Shown here: positions 44,106 to 53,685 of the stretch, in pieces
How positions within the stretch are numbered: the stretch's first letter is position 1
Layout: each line of letters starts with the position of its first letter
Origin: SIG205 sp045545595
GTDB lineage: Bacteria > Bacillota_I > Bacilli_A > RF39 > UBA660
DNA: 64,000 nt
Direction of reading: 5' to 3'
NCBI GenBank assembly: GCA_045545595.1
Contig: JAZQBG010000029.1
Span: forward strand, 4,379 to 68,378
The notes under the pieces: generated by a model
Told to the model about the DNA's origin: nothing
Database searches by the model: none
What the model saw: only the letters and a program-made list of their open reading frames with translations
Made by a program: the position numbers and the translations under genes

Positions 44106-44651
44106 ATGAAAAAAATATTATATATATTTTTAGGATTTTTATTAATTTTTACAACCGCCTGTGATAATGTAGGCAATACTCCAACTAAAAAAGTTGAAGA
44201 ATTAATGGGTAAATATCAATCAATTGATGAAGATGTGTTAGAAGATTTAAATAATGTTTTAGCTAGTGAAAAAAACTTAACTACCGAACAACAAGATAGA
44301 TATAGAAAATTATTAGAAAAACAATATAAAAATTTAACCTATGAAATTAAAGAAGAAAAAGTGGATGGAAATAACGCAACTGTAGAAGTAGAAATACAAG
44401 TAATAGATTTAGCAAAATCCATCGCTGAATCTGAAGACTATCTAACTAATAATAGAGATGAATTTAATGATGATACAGGAACTTATTCACAAGAAAAATA
44501 TACTAATTATAAATTAGATAAAATGGAAGATTCAAAGGATAAAGTAACTTATACACTACAATTAACTTTAACAAAAGAAGATGATGAATGGGAATTAGAT
44601 AATTTAACTGAAACTGAAAGACAAAAAATTCATGGAATTTATAACGGATAA
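44106..44651 (+). CDS. Putative lipoprotein of unknown function
   Basis: A 181-residue protein with a lipoprotein signal (MKKILYIFLGFLLIFTTAC, lipid-modified Cys19) followed by an acidic helical domain and a beta-rich C-terminal half (YEIKEEKVDGNNATVEVEIQ) that resembles small NTF2/DUF5105-type lipoprotein domains. No catalytic motif. ATG 44106 is only six bases after a ribosome-binding site held in a terminator-like stem. Confidence 0.75.
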   Translation: MKKILYIFLGFLLIFTTACDNVGNTPTKKVEELMGKYQSIDEDVLEDLNNVLASEKNLTTEQQDRYRKLLEKQYKNLTYEIKEEKVDGNNATVEVEIQVIDLAKSIAESEDYLTNNRDEFNDDTGTYSQEKYTNYKLDKMEDSKDKVTYTLQLTLTKEDDEWELDNLTETERQKIHGIYNG

Positions 44652-44677
44652 GAGAAAATTTTTCTCTTATTTTTTTG
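44649..44677 (+). terminator. Terminator after the lipoprotein gene
   Basis: TAAGAGAAAA pairs with TTTTCTCTTA, followed by TTTTTTT. Confidence 0.85.
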
Positions 44678-44773
44678 ACTATATATTTTAATGAATTTGA
44701 TGAAGAATATTATTTTTTGATAACAAATATCTTTTTGTATGATACAATGAATATAGATTGTGAGATGTAAATT

Positions 44774-45277
44774 ATGAATCATAAATATATAGATAAAGAA
44801 ACTTTTGAAATAGTAGATAATGTATTTGAAGTAGATGAAGATATTGCAGAGACAATATCAATATTAAATAAAAAAGGATATCATACAAAATATTGTTGTT
44901 CCGGACACGTAAAAGATCCTAGATTATATGAATTATATAACGTTAAAAATGGTGATGAGTTTGAACTAAAAAATCTTGGATATATAGTGAATCAAAAAAA
45001 AGATAATTATGATATTATTATGCCATCTACATATACTTCTATTTATATAATGTTTGATGATGATTATAGCTTTAGTAATTTGCCTCAAGGGTTTCATAAA
45101 GTTGATAATGATAATATTGATCATTATGTTATTTCAATGGAAATTTGTTTTTATAATGACGAAAAAAGAAAAGACTGGAATGATATATATATAGAAATAA
45201 AAGAGGCAAATGATAAATTATTGAAATGGGTAAAGTCTTTACCAAATAATAAACAATACGAAAGGACATGTAAATAA
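44774..45277 (+). CDS. Protein of unknown function upstream of fic
   Basis: A 167-residue acidic protein. The clearest segment is ILNKKGYHTKYCCSGHVKDP, a Cys-Cys-Ser-Gly-His motif after a helix, followed by a mixed alpha/beta region (STYTSIYIMFDDDY, HYVISMEICF). I do not recognise a family with confidence. ATG 44774 follows TGAGATGTAAATT. The gene overlaps fic by one base, so they are translated together; a regulatory or substrate link with Fic is possible but unproven. Confidence 0.7.
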   Translation: MNHKYIDKETFEIVDNVFEVDEDIAETISILNKKGYHTKYCCSGHVKDPRLYELYNVKNGDEFELKNLGYIVNQKKDNYDIIMPSTYTSIYIMFDDDYSFSNLPQGFHKVDNDNIDHYVISMEICFYNDEKRKDWNDIYIEIKEANDKLLKWVKSLPNNKQYERTCK

Positions 45278-46017
45278 TGAATGTAAAGAAAATAAAAAAC
45301 GAATTAATTAAACAAAAAGAATCTAAGTTTAAAGGTAATATATATCATTATTCACAAGTTAATTTTTCTTATAATTCAAATAAAATTGAAGGTAGTAGAT
45401 TAACTAGTGATCAAACAGAAGCTATTTTTGATACATCTTCTTTTATTCCTAAAAGTGACGATTTAATTAAATTAGATGATTTAACTGAATCTAAAAATCA
45501 TTTTAAATTATTTGATTATATGTTGGATATAGTTGATAAACCATTAACTAAAGATATGATAATCGAGATGAATAAGATATTAAAAAGAAACACTAGTGAT
45601 GAAGAAAATCCTAGATATAATGTTGGTGGATTTAAAATTGTTCCAAACATGATAGGTGTAGTTAATATTATTAATACTACTGCTCCAGAAGATGTAGAAG
45701 CAGAAATAGAAAAATTATTAAAAGAATATACTGCTAGAACTAATATTACTTTAGAAGATATAGTCGATTTCCACTTTATGTTTGAAAGAATACACCCTTT
45801 TGGAGATGGGAATGGTCGTGTTGGTAGAATTATAATGTTTAAAGAATGTTTAAAAAATAATATTATGCCATTTATCATATTAGATGATGATAAACCTTAT
45901 TATATGAGAGGGTTAAAAGAATATGAAAATGATAAAATGTTCTTGATTGATACTATTAAACATGAGCAAGATTTATATGAACAAATATGTGAAGAATTAT
46001 TAAATTATGAAATATAG
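45277..46017 (+). CDS. Fic-family protein
   Basis: A 246-residue Fic/DOC enzyme that would transfer AMP (or a related group) to a target protein. The active-site loop HPFGDGNGR begins near His173. An N-terminal autoinhibitory motif is visible in YNSNKIEGS (S34-x-x-x-E38-G39), which marks a class II Fic whose activity is blocked by its own N-terminal helix. The ATG at 45277 uses the last A of the preceding stop codon. Confidence 0.9.
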   Translation: MNVKKIKNELIKQKESKFKGNIYHYSQVNFSYNSNKIEGSRLTSDQTEAIFDTSSFIPKSDDLIKLDDLTESKNHFKLFDYMLDIVDKPLTKDMIIEMNKILKRNTSDEENPRYNVGGFKIVPNMIGVVNIINTTAPEDVEAEIEKLLKEYTARTNITLEDIVDFHFMFERIHPFGDGNGRVGRIIMFKECLKNNIMPFIILDDDKPYYMRGLKEYENDKMFLIDTIKHEQDLYEQICEELLNYEI

Positions 46018-46018
46018 T

Positions 46019-46065
46019 AAACAAAGAAATTAGGGGGTCGACATATGACTTCTTTTGTTTTTTTG
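46019..46065 (+). terminator. Terminator after fic
   Basis: AAACAAAGAA and TTCTTTTGTTT form the base of a long stem with an inner GTCGAC palindrome, followed by Ts. Confidence 0.6.
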
Positions 46066-46074
46066 ATTAAAAAG

Positions 46075-46105
46075 TTGACAAAGTCACAAAAAAAATGTAT
46101 ATAAT
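46075..46105 (+). promoter_or_regulatory. topA promoter
   Basis: TTGACA (46075-46080) with TATATA after 17 bases or TATAAT after 19 bases. Confidence 0.65.
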
Positions 46106-46132
46106 TAGTAATAGAAAAAAGGAATGGTGTAC

Positions 46133-48166
46133 ATGGCGAAAAATTTAGTGATAGTGGAATCTCCATCTAAAAGTAAAACTATTGAAAAATATTTAGGTAG
46201 TGATTATAAAGTTGTATCTAGTAAAGGACATATTAGAGATTTAGCAACATCTGGTAAATTTGGTTTAGGAGTAGATATAGAAAATCATTTCAAACCAAAC
46301 TATATCAATATTACTGGTAAAGCAAAAGTAATTACAGATTTAAAGAAAGACGCTAAAGCAGCAGATAAAGTTTATCTAGCAAGTGACCCTGACCGTGAAG
46401 GAGAAGCAATTTCATGGCACTTATATGATGCTTTAGGATTAAAAGAATCTGAATATGAAAGAGTAGTGTTTAATGAAATTACTAAAAATACAGTAACAGA
46501 AGCATTCAATCATACTAGAAAAATAGATATGAAAATGGTTAATAGCCAAGAGGCTAGAAGAATTCTAGATAGAATAATCGGATTTAGATTAAGTAAATTA
46601 ATGCAATCTAAAACAGGTGGTAAATCTGCTGGTAGAGTACAAAGTGTTGCACTTAAACTTATAGTAGATAAAGAAAGAGAAATTGAAAAATTTGTAATAG
46701 AAGATTATTATGAAATTGATGCATTCTTTAAAGAATTCGGAGCTAAATTAGAAAAATATAAAGATGAAGAAATTGAAATTAAAACAGAAGAAGAAGCTAA
46801 TAGAATTTTAGGTGAATTATCTAAAGCGTTTACTATAGAAAATATAGAAACTAAGAAAAAAGCTAAAAAGTCTAAAGCACCTTTTATAACAAGTAGTCTT
46901 CAACAAGAAGCTTCATCAAAACTATATTTCAATGCAAGTAAAACTATGAGAATTGCTCAAAAGTTATATGAAGGGGTAGACTTAGCTGATGAAACAGTAG
47001 GGTTAATTACATACATGAGAACTGACTCTATTCGTTTATCTGATGAATTTGTTGGTAGTACATTCCATTATATTGAAGAAAACTATGGTAAAGAATATAT
47101 TGGATATCCTAAACAAAGTAAGAAAAAAGAAAATGTACAAGATGCTCACGAAGCTATTAGACCAACTAGTATCAAAAGAACACCTGAAAGTGTTAAACCT
47201 TATTTAAGTGATGATGAATATAAATTATATAAATTGATTTACTTTAGAGCTTTAGCTTCATTAATGAAAGATGCAGCAGTTGAACAAACTACAGTTATAC
47301 TAGATAACAATGATTATAAATTTAAAACAACAGGTCAAGTGTTAGTATACGACGGGTATTTAAAAGTATATAAAGAATATGAAGATAGTGAAGATAAAAT
47401 TTTACCACCATTTGATAAATATAATTCAAAAGTAGTAGTAGCAGAAAAAATTGAATCAAGTCTTCATCATACTAAACCACCTGCACGTTATACTGAAGCT
47501 AAATTAATTAAAGAATTAGAAGAATTAGGAATTGGTAGACCAAGTACATATGCTAAAATAGTTGAAACATTAAGGGAAAGAAACTATGTGGATATGGTGG
47601 ATAAAAAATTCCATCCAACTGAAGTGGGATTTGAAATTACTGATAAATTACAAGAATTTTTCTCTAGCATAATAAACGTTAAATATACTGCAAATATGGA
47701 AGAAGAATTAGATGAAATTGCAGAAGGAGATTTAGTTTGGTATGAACTTATAGAGGAATTCTTTAATGAGTTTGAACCGTTAGTAGAAAATGCCTTTGAT
47801 AAAATGGAAAAGAAAGCCCCTGAAGAAACTGGTGAAATGTGTCCAGAATGTGGCAATCCACTAGTAAAAAGAAAAGGTAAATATGGAGAATTTGTAGCAT
47901 GTAGTAATTATCCTAACTGTAAATATATAAAACAAGATGAAAAAAAGATAATAGAAATTATAGATTGTCCAATATGCGAAGGTAAAATTGTAGAAAAGAA
48001 AACTAAAAAAGGAAAACTTTTCTATGGATGTAATAATTATCCAAGCTGTAATTATGCATTGTGGGATAAACCAACTGGTAGTTATTGCCCAGAATGCAAT
48101 GGAATATTAGTTGCAAAAAGCAAAAAAATAAAATGCGTTAATTGTGATTTTGAAAAAGGCCAATAA
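46133..48166 (+). CDS. topA: DNA topoisomerase I
   Basis: Relaxes negative supercoils through a 5'-phosphotyrosine. The 677-residue type IA enzyme has the TOPRIM start LVIVESPSKSKTIEKYLG, SDPDREGEAISWHL, the catalytic Tyr in GLITYMRTDSIR, and HEAIRPT. The C-terminus has three zinc ribbons: CPECGNPL...CSNYPNC, CPICEGKI...CNNYPSC and CPECNGIL...CVNCDF. ATG 46133 follows AAGGAATGGTGTAC. Confidence 0.96.
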   Translation: MAKNLVIVESPSKSKTIEKYLGSDYKVVSSKGHIRDLATSGKFGLGVDIENHFKPNYINITGKAKVITDLKKDAKAADKVYLASDPDREGEAISWHLYDALGLKESEYERVVFNEITKNTVTEAFNHTRKIDMKMVNSQEARRILDRIIGFRLSKLMQSKTGGKSAGRVQSVALKLIVDKEREIEKFVIEDYYEIDAFFKEFGAKLEKYKDEEIEIKTEEEANRILGELSKAFTIENIETKKKAKKSKAPFITSSLQQEASSKLYFNASKTMRIAQKLYEGVDLADETVGLITYMRTDSIRLSDEFVGSTFHYIEENYGKEYIGYPKQSKKKENVQDAHEAIRPTSIKRTPESVKPYLSDDEYKLYKLIYFRALASLMKDAAVEQTTVILDNNDYKFKTTGQVLVYDGYLKVYKEYEDSEDKILPPFDKYNSKVVVAEKIESSLHHTKPPARYTEAKLIKELEELGIGRPSTYAKIVETLRERNYVDMVDKKFHPTEVGFEITDKLQEFFSSIINVKYTANMEEELDEIAEGDLVWYELIEEFFNEFEPLVENAFDKMEKKAPEETGEMCPECGNPLVKRKGKYGEFVACSNYPNCKYIKQDEKKIIEIIDCPICEGKIVEKKTKKGKLFYGCNNYPSCNYALWDKPTGSYCPECNGILVAKSKKIKCVNCDFEKGQ

Positions 48167-48239
48167 TTATATTGGTCTTTCTTTGACTAATGTGCAAATT
48201 ATATGGTAAAATATTATCTTGATTTAGAGGTGGTTCAAC

Positions 48240-48887
48240 ATGGCAAAACAAAAATCAGAAAACTTTAATAATATAAAACAACAAATGTTTATTCATATAT
48301 ATAGACAAGATAATAATTTTTATAATGAACTTGAATTTTTTGAAAATTTAGAAAATAATTACGATACAGAAAATTATAAAAAAGCTAAATTAGAAATACA
48401 AAATTTAATGGAAAATTATTCATTAAATAATATTATATTAAAAGCAAAAACATTTAAGGCAAACTATCTTCCGTTTTTTAAAGGTATACCAAGTTCTTTC
48501 AAATATAAAAACTATGATACAAATGCATATTATTGTTTATTAGAATTTGAAGAACAAAATTTTAAATTTATAAATAGTATTATAAAAGAACAGTTGCTTC
48601 ACAAACAGTATTATAAAATAGTTAAAGATGTGTTAGAAAATAACGATAATATTGATTCTAATGTGTTATTTAATTCATATATTACATTAAAATCAATTAT
48701 TATGTTTCAATCACTTATGGATATAAATATTAGTGACTTTGAAAGATATATAGATGATTTTTCAGATTTTTATGATTATAAACCACTAAGTTCTACATAT
48801 AATTTTAGTTTAGATCAACTGAAACTATACTTTAAAACTATAAATAAGAAAAAAGAAAAAAAGAAAGTTAAATCCCTTCGTTATTAA
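48240..48887 (+). CDS. Hypothetical helical protein
   Basis: A 215-residue protein rich in Asn, Lys, Tyr and Phe, predicted mostly helical, with a basic C-terminal tail (KKKEKKKVKSLRY). I recognise no domain. ATG 48240 follows AGAGGTGGTTCAAC, a good ribosome-binding site, so it is very likely expressed. Its 3' end overlaps the converging radical SAM gene by 20 bases. Confidence 0.65.
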   Translation: MAKQKSENFNNIKQQMFIHIYRQDNNFYNELEFFENLENNYDTENYKKAKLEIQNLMENYSLNNIILKAKTFKANYLPFFKGIPSSFKYKNYDTNAYYCLLEFEEQNFKFINSIIKEQLLHKQYYKIVKDVLENNDNIDSNVLFNSYITLKSIIMFQSLMDINISDFERYIDDFSDFYDYKPLSSTYNFSLDQLKLYFKTINKKKEKKKVKSLRY

Positions 48888-48911
48888 ACTTAGGTATAAA
48901 ACTTTCTTTTT
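48858..48911. terminator. Bidirectional terminator between converging genes
   Basis: AAAAAGAAAGTT (48858-48869) and AACTTTCTTTTT (48900-48911) are perfectly complementary; the 30-base loop holds both stop codons. Confidence 0.6.
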
Positions 48912-49764
48912 GTGTTTCTCCTTCTTGGATAAATGCATTTTCTATTCCTATACTAATAGCATAATCAATAACCTCATCATATTCTTTCTTTGTAATAGTT
49001 CTATTTAAAATTTTATGATTTCTAACATTTTCAAGTGCTGTATATTGATTCATAATACTTATGAAAATATTATCTTTGTAAGTGTTATATAAGTAATGAA
49101 TTATCTTTTTAGAATCGTTAACTAATCCAGGTAAAATTAAGTGCCTAACAATAATTCCTTTTTTCATTATGCCATGTTCATCAAACATGGGATTACCAAC
49201 TTGATTATACATTTCATTAAGTGAATCAGATGCATATTTGAAATAATCTTTTGCTTTTGAATATTCTATAGCATACTTATCATCGTAATACTTCATATCA
49301 GTTAAATATATGTCAACATAACCATTTAACATTTTTATAGTTTCTTTTTTTTCATATCCACTTGTATTATAAACTATTGGAATATTTAATCCTTTATTTT
49401 GGGCCAACCTAATAGCATCAATTATTTGTGGAACATAATGAGTAGGTGTAACTAGATTAATATTGTTTGCTCGCTTTTCTTGTAGTTCTAACATTATTTC
49501 ACTTAATCTTTGTATTGTAATTTCTTTACCATAATTATTAGTACTAATATCATAATTCTGACAATAAATACACTTTAAATTACAGTAAGAAAAAAATATA
49601 GTACCAGACCCACTTTCACCAGATATACATGGTTCTTCCCAAAAATGTAGAGATGCTCTAGCAATTTTTATTTTGTCATTTGCGCCACAAAAACCTTGTG
49701 TTTCATATCTATTTATTCCACATGCTCTTGGACATAACTCACATTTTTTCAACAAATTATTCAT
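48868..49764 (-). CDS. Radical SAM protein (PflA-related, COG1313-like)
   Basis: A 298-residue radical SAM enzyme with an N-terminal cysteine cluster (CELCPRACG, GFCG) and the cluster motif CNLKCIYCQNY (CxxxCxxC). GYVDIYLTDMKYYDD and RHLILPGLVND are typical of the PflX/YfkA-like branch. The substrate is unknown. ATG 49764 follows GAGGAAGATATT on the minus strand. Confidence 0.85.
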   Translation of the reverse strand: MNNLLKKCELCPRACGINRYETQGFCGANDKIKIARASLHFWEEPCISGESGSGTIFFSYCNLKCIYCQNYDISTNNYGKEITIQRLSEIMLELQEKRANNINLVTPTHYVPQIIDAIRLAQNKGLNIPIVYNTSGYEKKETIKMLNGYVDIYLTDMKYYDDKYAIEYSKAKDYFKYASDSLNEMYNQVGNPMFDEHGIMKKGIIVRHLILPGLVNDSKKIIHYLYNTYKDNIFISIMNQYTALENVRNHKILNRTITKKEYDEVIDYAISIGIENAFIQEGETQKESFIPKFNNEGI

Positions 49765-49894
49765 AATATCTTCCTCACATATAATTGTAAAGTATTTAAT
49801 TAATGAATGCAACTTATTACTAATATTTAAATTTATTATGTATAATTTTTTAAAATAATGTTATAATCATATTAACAATAGAAAAGGTGATAAC

Positions 49895-52246
49895 ATGAAT
49901 GAGACTTATTTAGAAAAAGATTTATTAAGAAAAATGGATATGTTTTTTAGAGCAACTAACTATTTATCAGTTGCGCAACTATATTTATTAGACAATCCAT
50001 TACTAAGAAGAAAATTAACTATCAATGATATTAAACCAAATGTAGTAGGACATTGGGGTACTGCGCCAGGCCAAAATTTTGTATATCTGCATCTTAATCG
50101 TATAATTAAAAAATATGATTTAAATATGATATATATTTCCGGACCAGGACATGGTGGACAAGCAATGGTTGCGAATACTTATTTAGAAGGTACTTATAGT
50201 GAAGTATATCCCAACATTACAGAAGACGAAGAAGGATTAAAAAAATTATGTAAACAATTTAGCTTCCCAGGTGGAGTATCTAGTCATGTCGCACCTGAAA
50301 CTCCAGGTTCAATTAACGAAGGTGGAGAACTTGGTTATAGTCTTGTTCATGCATTTGGAGCAGTTCTTGATAACCCTGATTTAATTGCTGCATGTGTTGT
50401 AGGTGATGGTGAAGCAGAAACTGGACCACTAGCTGCTTCATGGCACTTAAATAAACTTATAAATCCAACTACTGATGGAGTTGTGTTACCAATATTACAT
50501 CTAAATGGATATAAAATTGCTAATCCAACAATTTTTTCCAGAATAAGCGATGAAGAAAAAATAAAATATTTTGAAGGATGTGGTTGGAAACCATACATAG
50601 TTAAATTACAAGAAAATAGTAACATTCATGATGATATGGCAAAAACATTAGATACTATTATTGAAGAGATAAAAGAAATTAAAAATGGTAAAGACACTAA
50701 ATATCCAATGATTATTTTAGAGACTCCAAAAGGATGGACAGGTCCTAAAGTAGTAGAAGGAAAAATAATAGAAAATAGTTTCAGAGCTCATCAAGTTCCT
50801 GTTGTTTTAAATAAAAATAATCCAAAGAACTTATCATTATTAAATAAATGGTTAAAAAGTTACAATGTTGATGAATTATTTGATAATAATGGTAAACTAA
50901 TTCCAGAATTAAAAGAATTAGTTCCAACAGGAGATAGAAGGATGGGTGCTAATCCACATGCTAATGGAGGATTATTGCTAAAAGAATTGAGACTTCCTGA
51001 TTTCAAAAAATATAAAGTTAAAGTTACAAAACCAGGCACAGTTATTGCTCAAGATATGATTGAACTTGGTAAATACGTAAGAGATGTTATTGAGTTAAAT
51101 AAAGATAATAAAAACTTTAGAGCATTCGCACCGGATGAAACATTATCTAATAGGCTAAATGCAGTATTTGAAAAAACAAATAGACAGTGGAATGCTGAAA
51201 TTTTAAAAACTGATGAATTCTTAAATAAAAATGGAGCAGTAGTAGATTCAATATTATCTGAACATATATGTGAAGGATTATTAGAAGGCTATCTATTAAC
51301 TGGTAGACATGGATTCTTTAGTAGTTATGAAGCATTTATTAGAATAATTGATTCAATGACTAGCCAACATGCAAAATGGTTGAAAGTGACTAAAGAATTA
51401 CCATGGAGAGAAGAAATATCTTCACTAAATTATATTCTAACATCACACGTATGGCAACAAGATCATAATGGTTATACACATCAAGACCCAGGTTTCTTAA
51501 ATCATCTAGTTACTAAAAAAGCAGATACAATTAGAATATATTTACCACCGGATGCTAACTGTTTATTATCATGTTTTGACCATTGTATTAAAAGTAAAAA
51601 CTATATAAATGCAATAGTAGCATCAAAACATCCAAGACCACAATGGTTAAATATGGATGAAGCAGTTAAACACTGTACACAAGGTATAGGGGTTTGGAAA
51701 TGGGCAAGTAATGACGAAATGTCAGAACCTGATATTATCATGGCGTGTGCAGGAGATACACCAACATTAGAAGTTCTTGCAGCAACATCTATATTAAGAA
51801 GTAATTTTAAAGATTTAAAAATTAGAGTAGTAAATGTTGTGGACTTGATGAGATTACAATCTAACGTGGAACATCCACATGGACTTAGCGATTTAGATTA
51901 TGATATGATTTTCACTAAAGATAAACCAATCATATTTGCATTCCATGGATATCCTAATTTAATACATCAATTAACATATAAAAGAACTAATACAAATTTA
52001 CACGTTAAAGGATATGTTGAAGAAGGTACAATTACAACGCCATTTGATATGAGAGTACAAAATAAAATCGATAGATTTAATCTTGTGCGTGACGCATTAA
52101 AATATTTGCCACAATTAGGTAATAGAGGTTCCGCATTAAATCAATGGTGTAAAGATAAATTAGTTGAACATAAACAATATATAAAAGAATATGGTGAAGA
52201 TTTACCAGAAATTAGAAATTGGATATGGTCTGATTTTAATAAATAA
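49895..52246 (+). CDS. xpk: Phosphoketolase (xylulose-5-P/fructose-6-P)
   Basis: Cleaves sugar phosphates to acetyl phosphate in the phosphoketolase pathway. The 783-residue ThDP enzyme shows GHWGTAPGQNFVYLHLNR, SGPGHGGQAMVANTYLEG, PGSINEGGELGYSL and the ThDP motif GDGEAETGPLA, later HVWQQDHNGYTHQDPGF. Full family length. ATG 49895 follows AAGGTGATAAC. An SDR gene follows after 15 bases. Confidence 0.95.
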   Translation: MNETYLEKDLLRKMDMFFRATNYLSVAQLYLLDNPLLRRKLTINDIKPNVVGHWGTAPGQNFVYLHLNRIIKKYDLNMIYISGPGHGGQAMVANTYLEGTYSEVYPNITEDEEGLKKLCKQFSFPGGVSSHVAPETPGSINEGGELGYSLVHAFGAVLDNPDLIAACVVGDGEAETGPLAASWHLNKLINPTTDGVVLPILHLNGYKIANPTIFSRISDEEKIKYFEGCGWKPYIVKLQENSNIHDDMAKTLDTIIEEIKEIKNGKDTKYPMIILETPKGWTGPKVVEGKIIENSFRAHQVPVVLNKNNPKNLSLLNKWLKSYNVDELFDNNGKLIPELKELVPTGDRRMGANPHANGGLLLKELRLPDFKKYKVKVTKPGTVIAQDMIELGKYVRDVIELNKDNKNFRAFAPDETLSNRLNAVFEKTNRQWNAEILKTDEFLNKNGAVVDSILSEHICEGLLEGYLLTGRHGFFSSYEAFIRIIDSMTSQHAKWLKVTKELPWREEISSLNYILTSHVWQQDHNGYTHQDPGFLNHLVTKKADTIRIYLPPDANCLLSCFDHCIKSKNYINAIVASKHPRPQWLNMDEAVKHCTQGIGVWKWASNDEMSEPDIIMACAGDTPTLEVLAATSILRSNFKDLKIRVVNVVDLMRLQSNVEHPHGLSDLDYDMIFTKDKPIIFAFHGYPNLIHQLTYKRTNTNLHVKGYVEEGTITTPFDMRVQNKIDRFNLVRDALKYLPQLGNRGSALNQWCKDKLVEHKQYIKEYGEDLPEIRNWIWSDFNK

Positions 52247-52261
52247 CAGGGAGGTAATAAA

Positions 52262-52960
52262 ATGATAAACTATAAAGATAAACATGTAGTTATAACAGGC
52301 GCAGCTGGAGGAATAGGAGAAGTTCTATGTGAAAGATTAATACAACAAGGAGCTAAACTTTCTATTTGCTCCAAGAATAGTGAAAAATTAAATTCACTTG
52401 TTTCAAAAATTTCTAGTGAAAATATATATCATAAATCTTTCGATATTACAAATGAAAAAGAAGTTGAACTATTTTTAGAAGAATCATATAAACTAAACGG
52501 TGAATTTCATGCTCTTGTAAACCTTGCTGGATTATCAATACCAGCTAAAATTCCAGAAACTAGTGTAGAAGATTATGATACTATGATAGATGTAAACGTA
52601 AAAGGAACATTCCTTGCATCAAAACACTTTGTTAAACATGCATCAAAACCATCAATTATTATCAACACAGGAAGTATGGCTGCACATACTGCAAATCCTA
52701 ATGCGCCAATATATTGTACAGCAAAAGCAGCTGTAAATATGTTTTCTAAAGGATTATTATTGCAAGTGGGTAGTGAAGATATAAGAGTAACAACTATTAA
52801 TCCTGGTGGAATTGATACACCATTTTGGGGTAATAGGCAAGTTGATAAAACTAAATTGATGACGGCAAATGATGTGGCAGATATATTTATGTTTGTTCTT
52901 ACGTCAAATCCAAAAATTCAAATTCATGATATTAATTTCGAAAGTAAAGCAAGATTTTAG
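52262..52960 (+). CDS. Short-chain dehydrogenase/reductase
   Basis: A 232-residue classical SDR. Cofactor motif TGAAGGIGE, NLAG in ALVNLAGLS, catalytic Ser in INTGSMAAH and YCTAK (YxxxK), then TINPGGIDTPFWG. ATG 52262 follows GGGAGGTAATAAA. It lies in an operon with phosphoketolase; its substrate is unknown, possibly a carbonyl of sugar or acetate metabolism. Confidence 0.88.
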   Translation: MINYKDKHVVITGAAGGIGEVLCERLIQQGAKLSICSKNSEKLNSLVSKISSENIYHKSFDITNEKEVELFLEESYKLNGEFHALVNLAGLSIPAKIPETSVEDYDTMIDVNVKGTFLASKHFVKHASKPSIIINTGSMAAHTANPNAPIYCTAKAAVNMFSKGLLLQVGSEDIRVTTINPGGIDTPFWGNRQVDKTKLMTANDVADIFMFVLTSNPKIQIHDINFESKARF

Positions 52961-52988
52961 AATTGGAAGACCATCCAATTCTTTTTTA
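52959..52988 (+). terminator. Terminator after the SDR gene
   Basis: AGAATTGGA pairs with TCCAATTCT, followed by TTTTTT. Confidence 0.88.
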
Positions 52989-53082
52989 CAATTAATTATA
53001 TTTTATTGTCAAATAAATTTATAATTATTGAAATAAATATTAAACAATGATAAAATTAATAATAGAATAGGTGAGTGTTGAT

Positions 53083-53655
53083 ATGGTAGAAGCTAAAATA
53101 GATACAGATAAAAAAATATTCTTTGCGTTAGTACTTGCACTTATAGTGTTTGGTGTAGGTAGAACTTATGCGTATTTTAGTGCGAAAAGCGATACGACAA
53201 CAGAAACTGTTACAACTGCTACATATGATATAGAAGTTGCTAATAATGCAATATTACGTGCTGATAATATTGTTCCAATTCCTAGCACTGAAGTGACAAC
53301 TAAGGCTGCAGAATTACCATTTACTATAACAAATACTAGTACTGGCCCAATTATTGCAGAAATTAGTCTAACAAATATTACTATGAGTACTGGACTAAAT
53401 GATTCTAATTTTAAATGGTCATTGTATAGTGATAATGTAAAACTAGTAGAAAGTAGTTTTTATGACGCAACTAATAAAGTTATAAATACTGATAATGTTA
53501 CTATTAGTGAAATAAAACTTATTAATAATGTTGAGATAGATACATCTAAAAGTTATAAATTATATATATGGATAGAAGAAAGCGGCAATCCACAAAACAC
53601 ATTGCAAAGCAGTACATTTGAAGGAAAAATAACTGTAAATGCAATACAAAAATAA
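53083..53655 (+). CDS. TasA/camelysin-like secreted protein (SipW-type signal)
   Basis: A 190-residue protein. The N-terminus has a signal (FFALVLALIVFGVGRTYAYFS) with the AYFS sequence usual for substrates of signal peptidase SipW, followed by the beta-rich domain with TVTTATYDIEV and LPFTITNTSTGPIIAEISL. TasA and CalY family proteins form biofilm fibres in Bacillus. I chose ATG 53083 with AGGTGAG upstream. No SipW peptidase gene lies nearby. Confidence 0.75.
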   Translation: MVEAKIDTDKKIFFALVLALIVFGVGRTYAYFSAKSDTTTETVTTATYDIEVANNAILRADNIVPIPSTEVTTKAAELPFTITNTSTGPIIAEISLTNITMSTGLNDSNFKWSLYSDNVKLVESSFYDATNKVINTDNVTISEIKLINNVEIDTSKSYKLYIWIEESGNPQNTLQSSTFEGKITVNAIQK

Positions 53656-53685
53656 AATAGATAAAAAGGGAAAAGAGGTGATACT

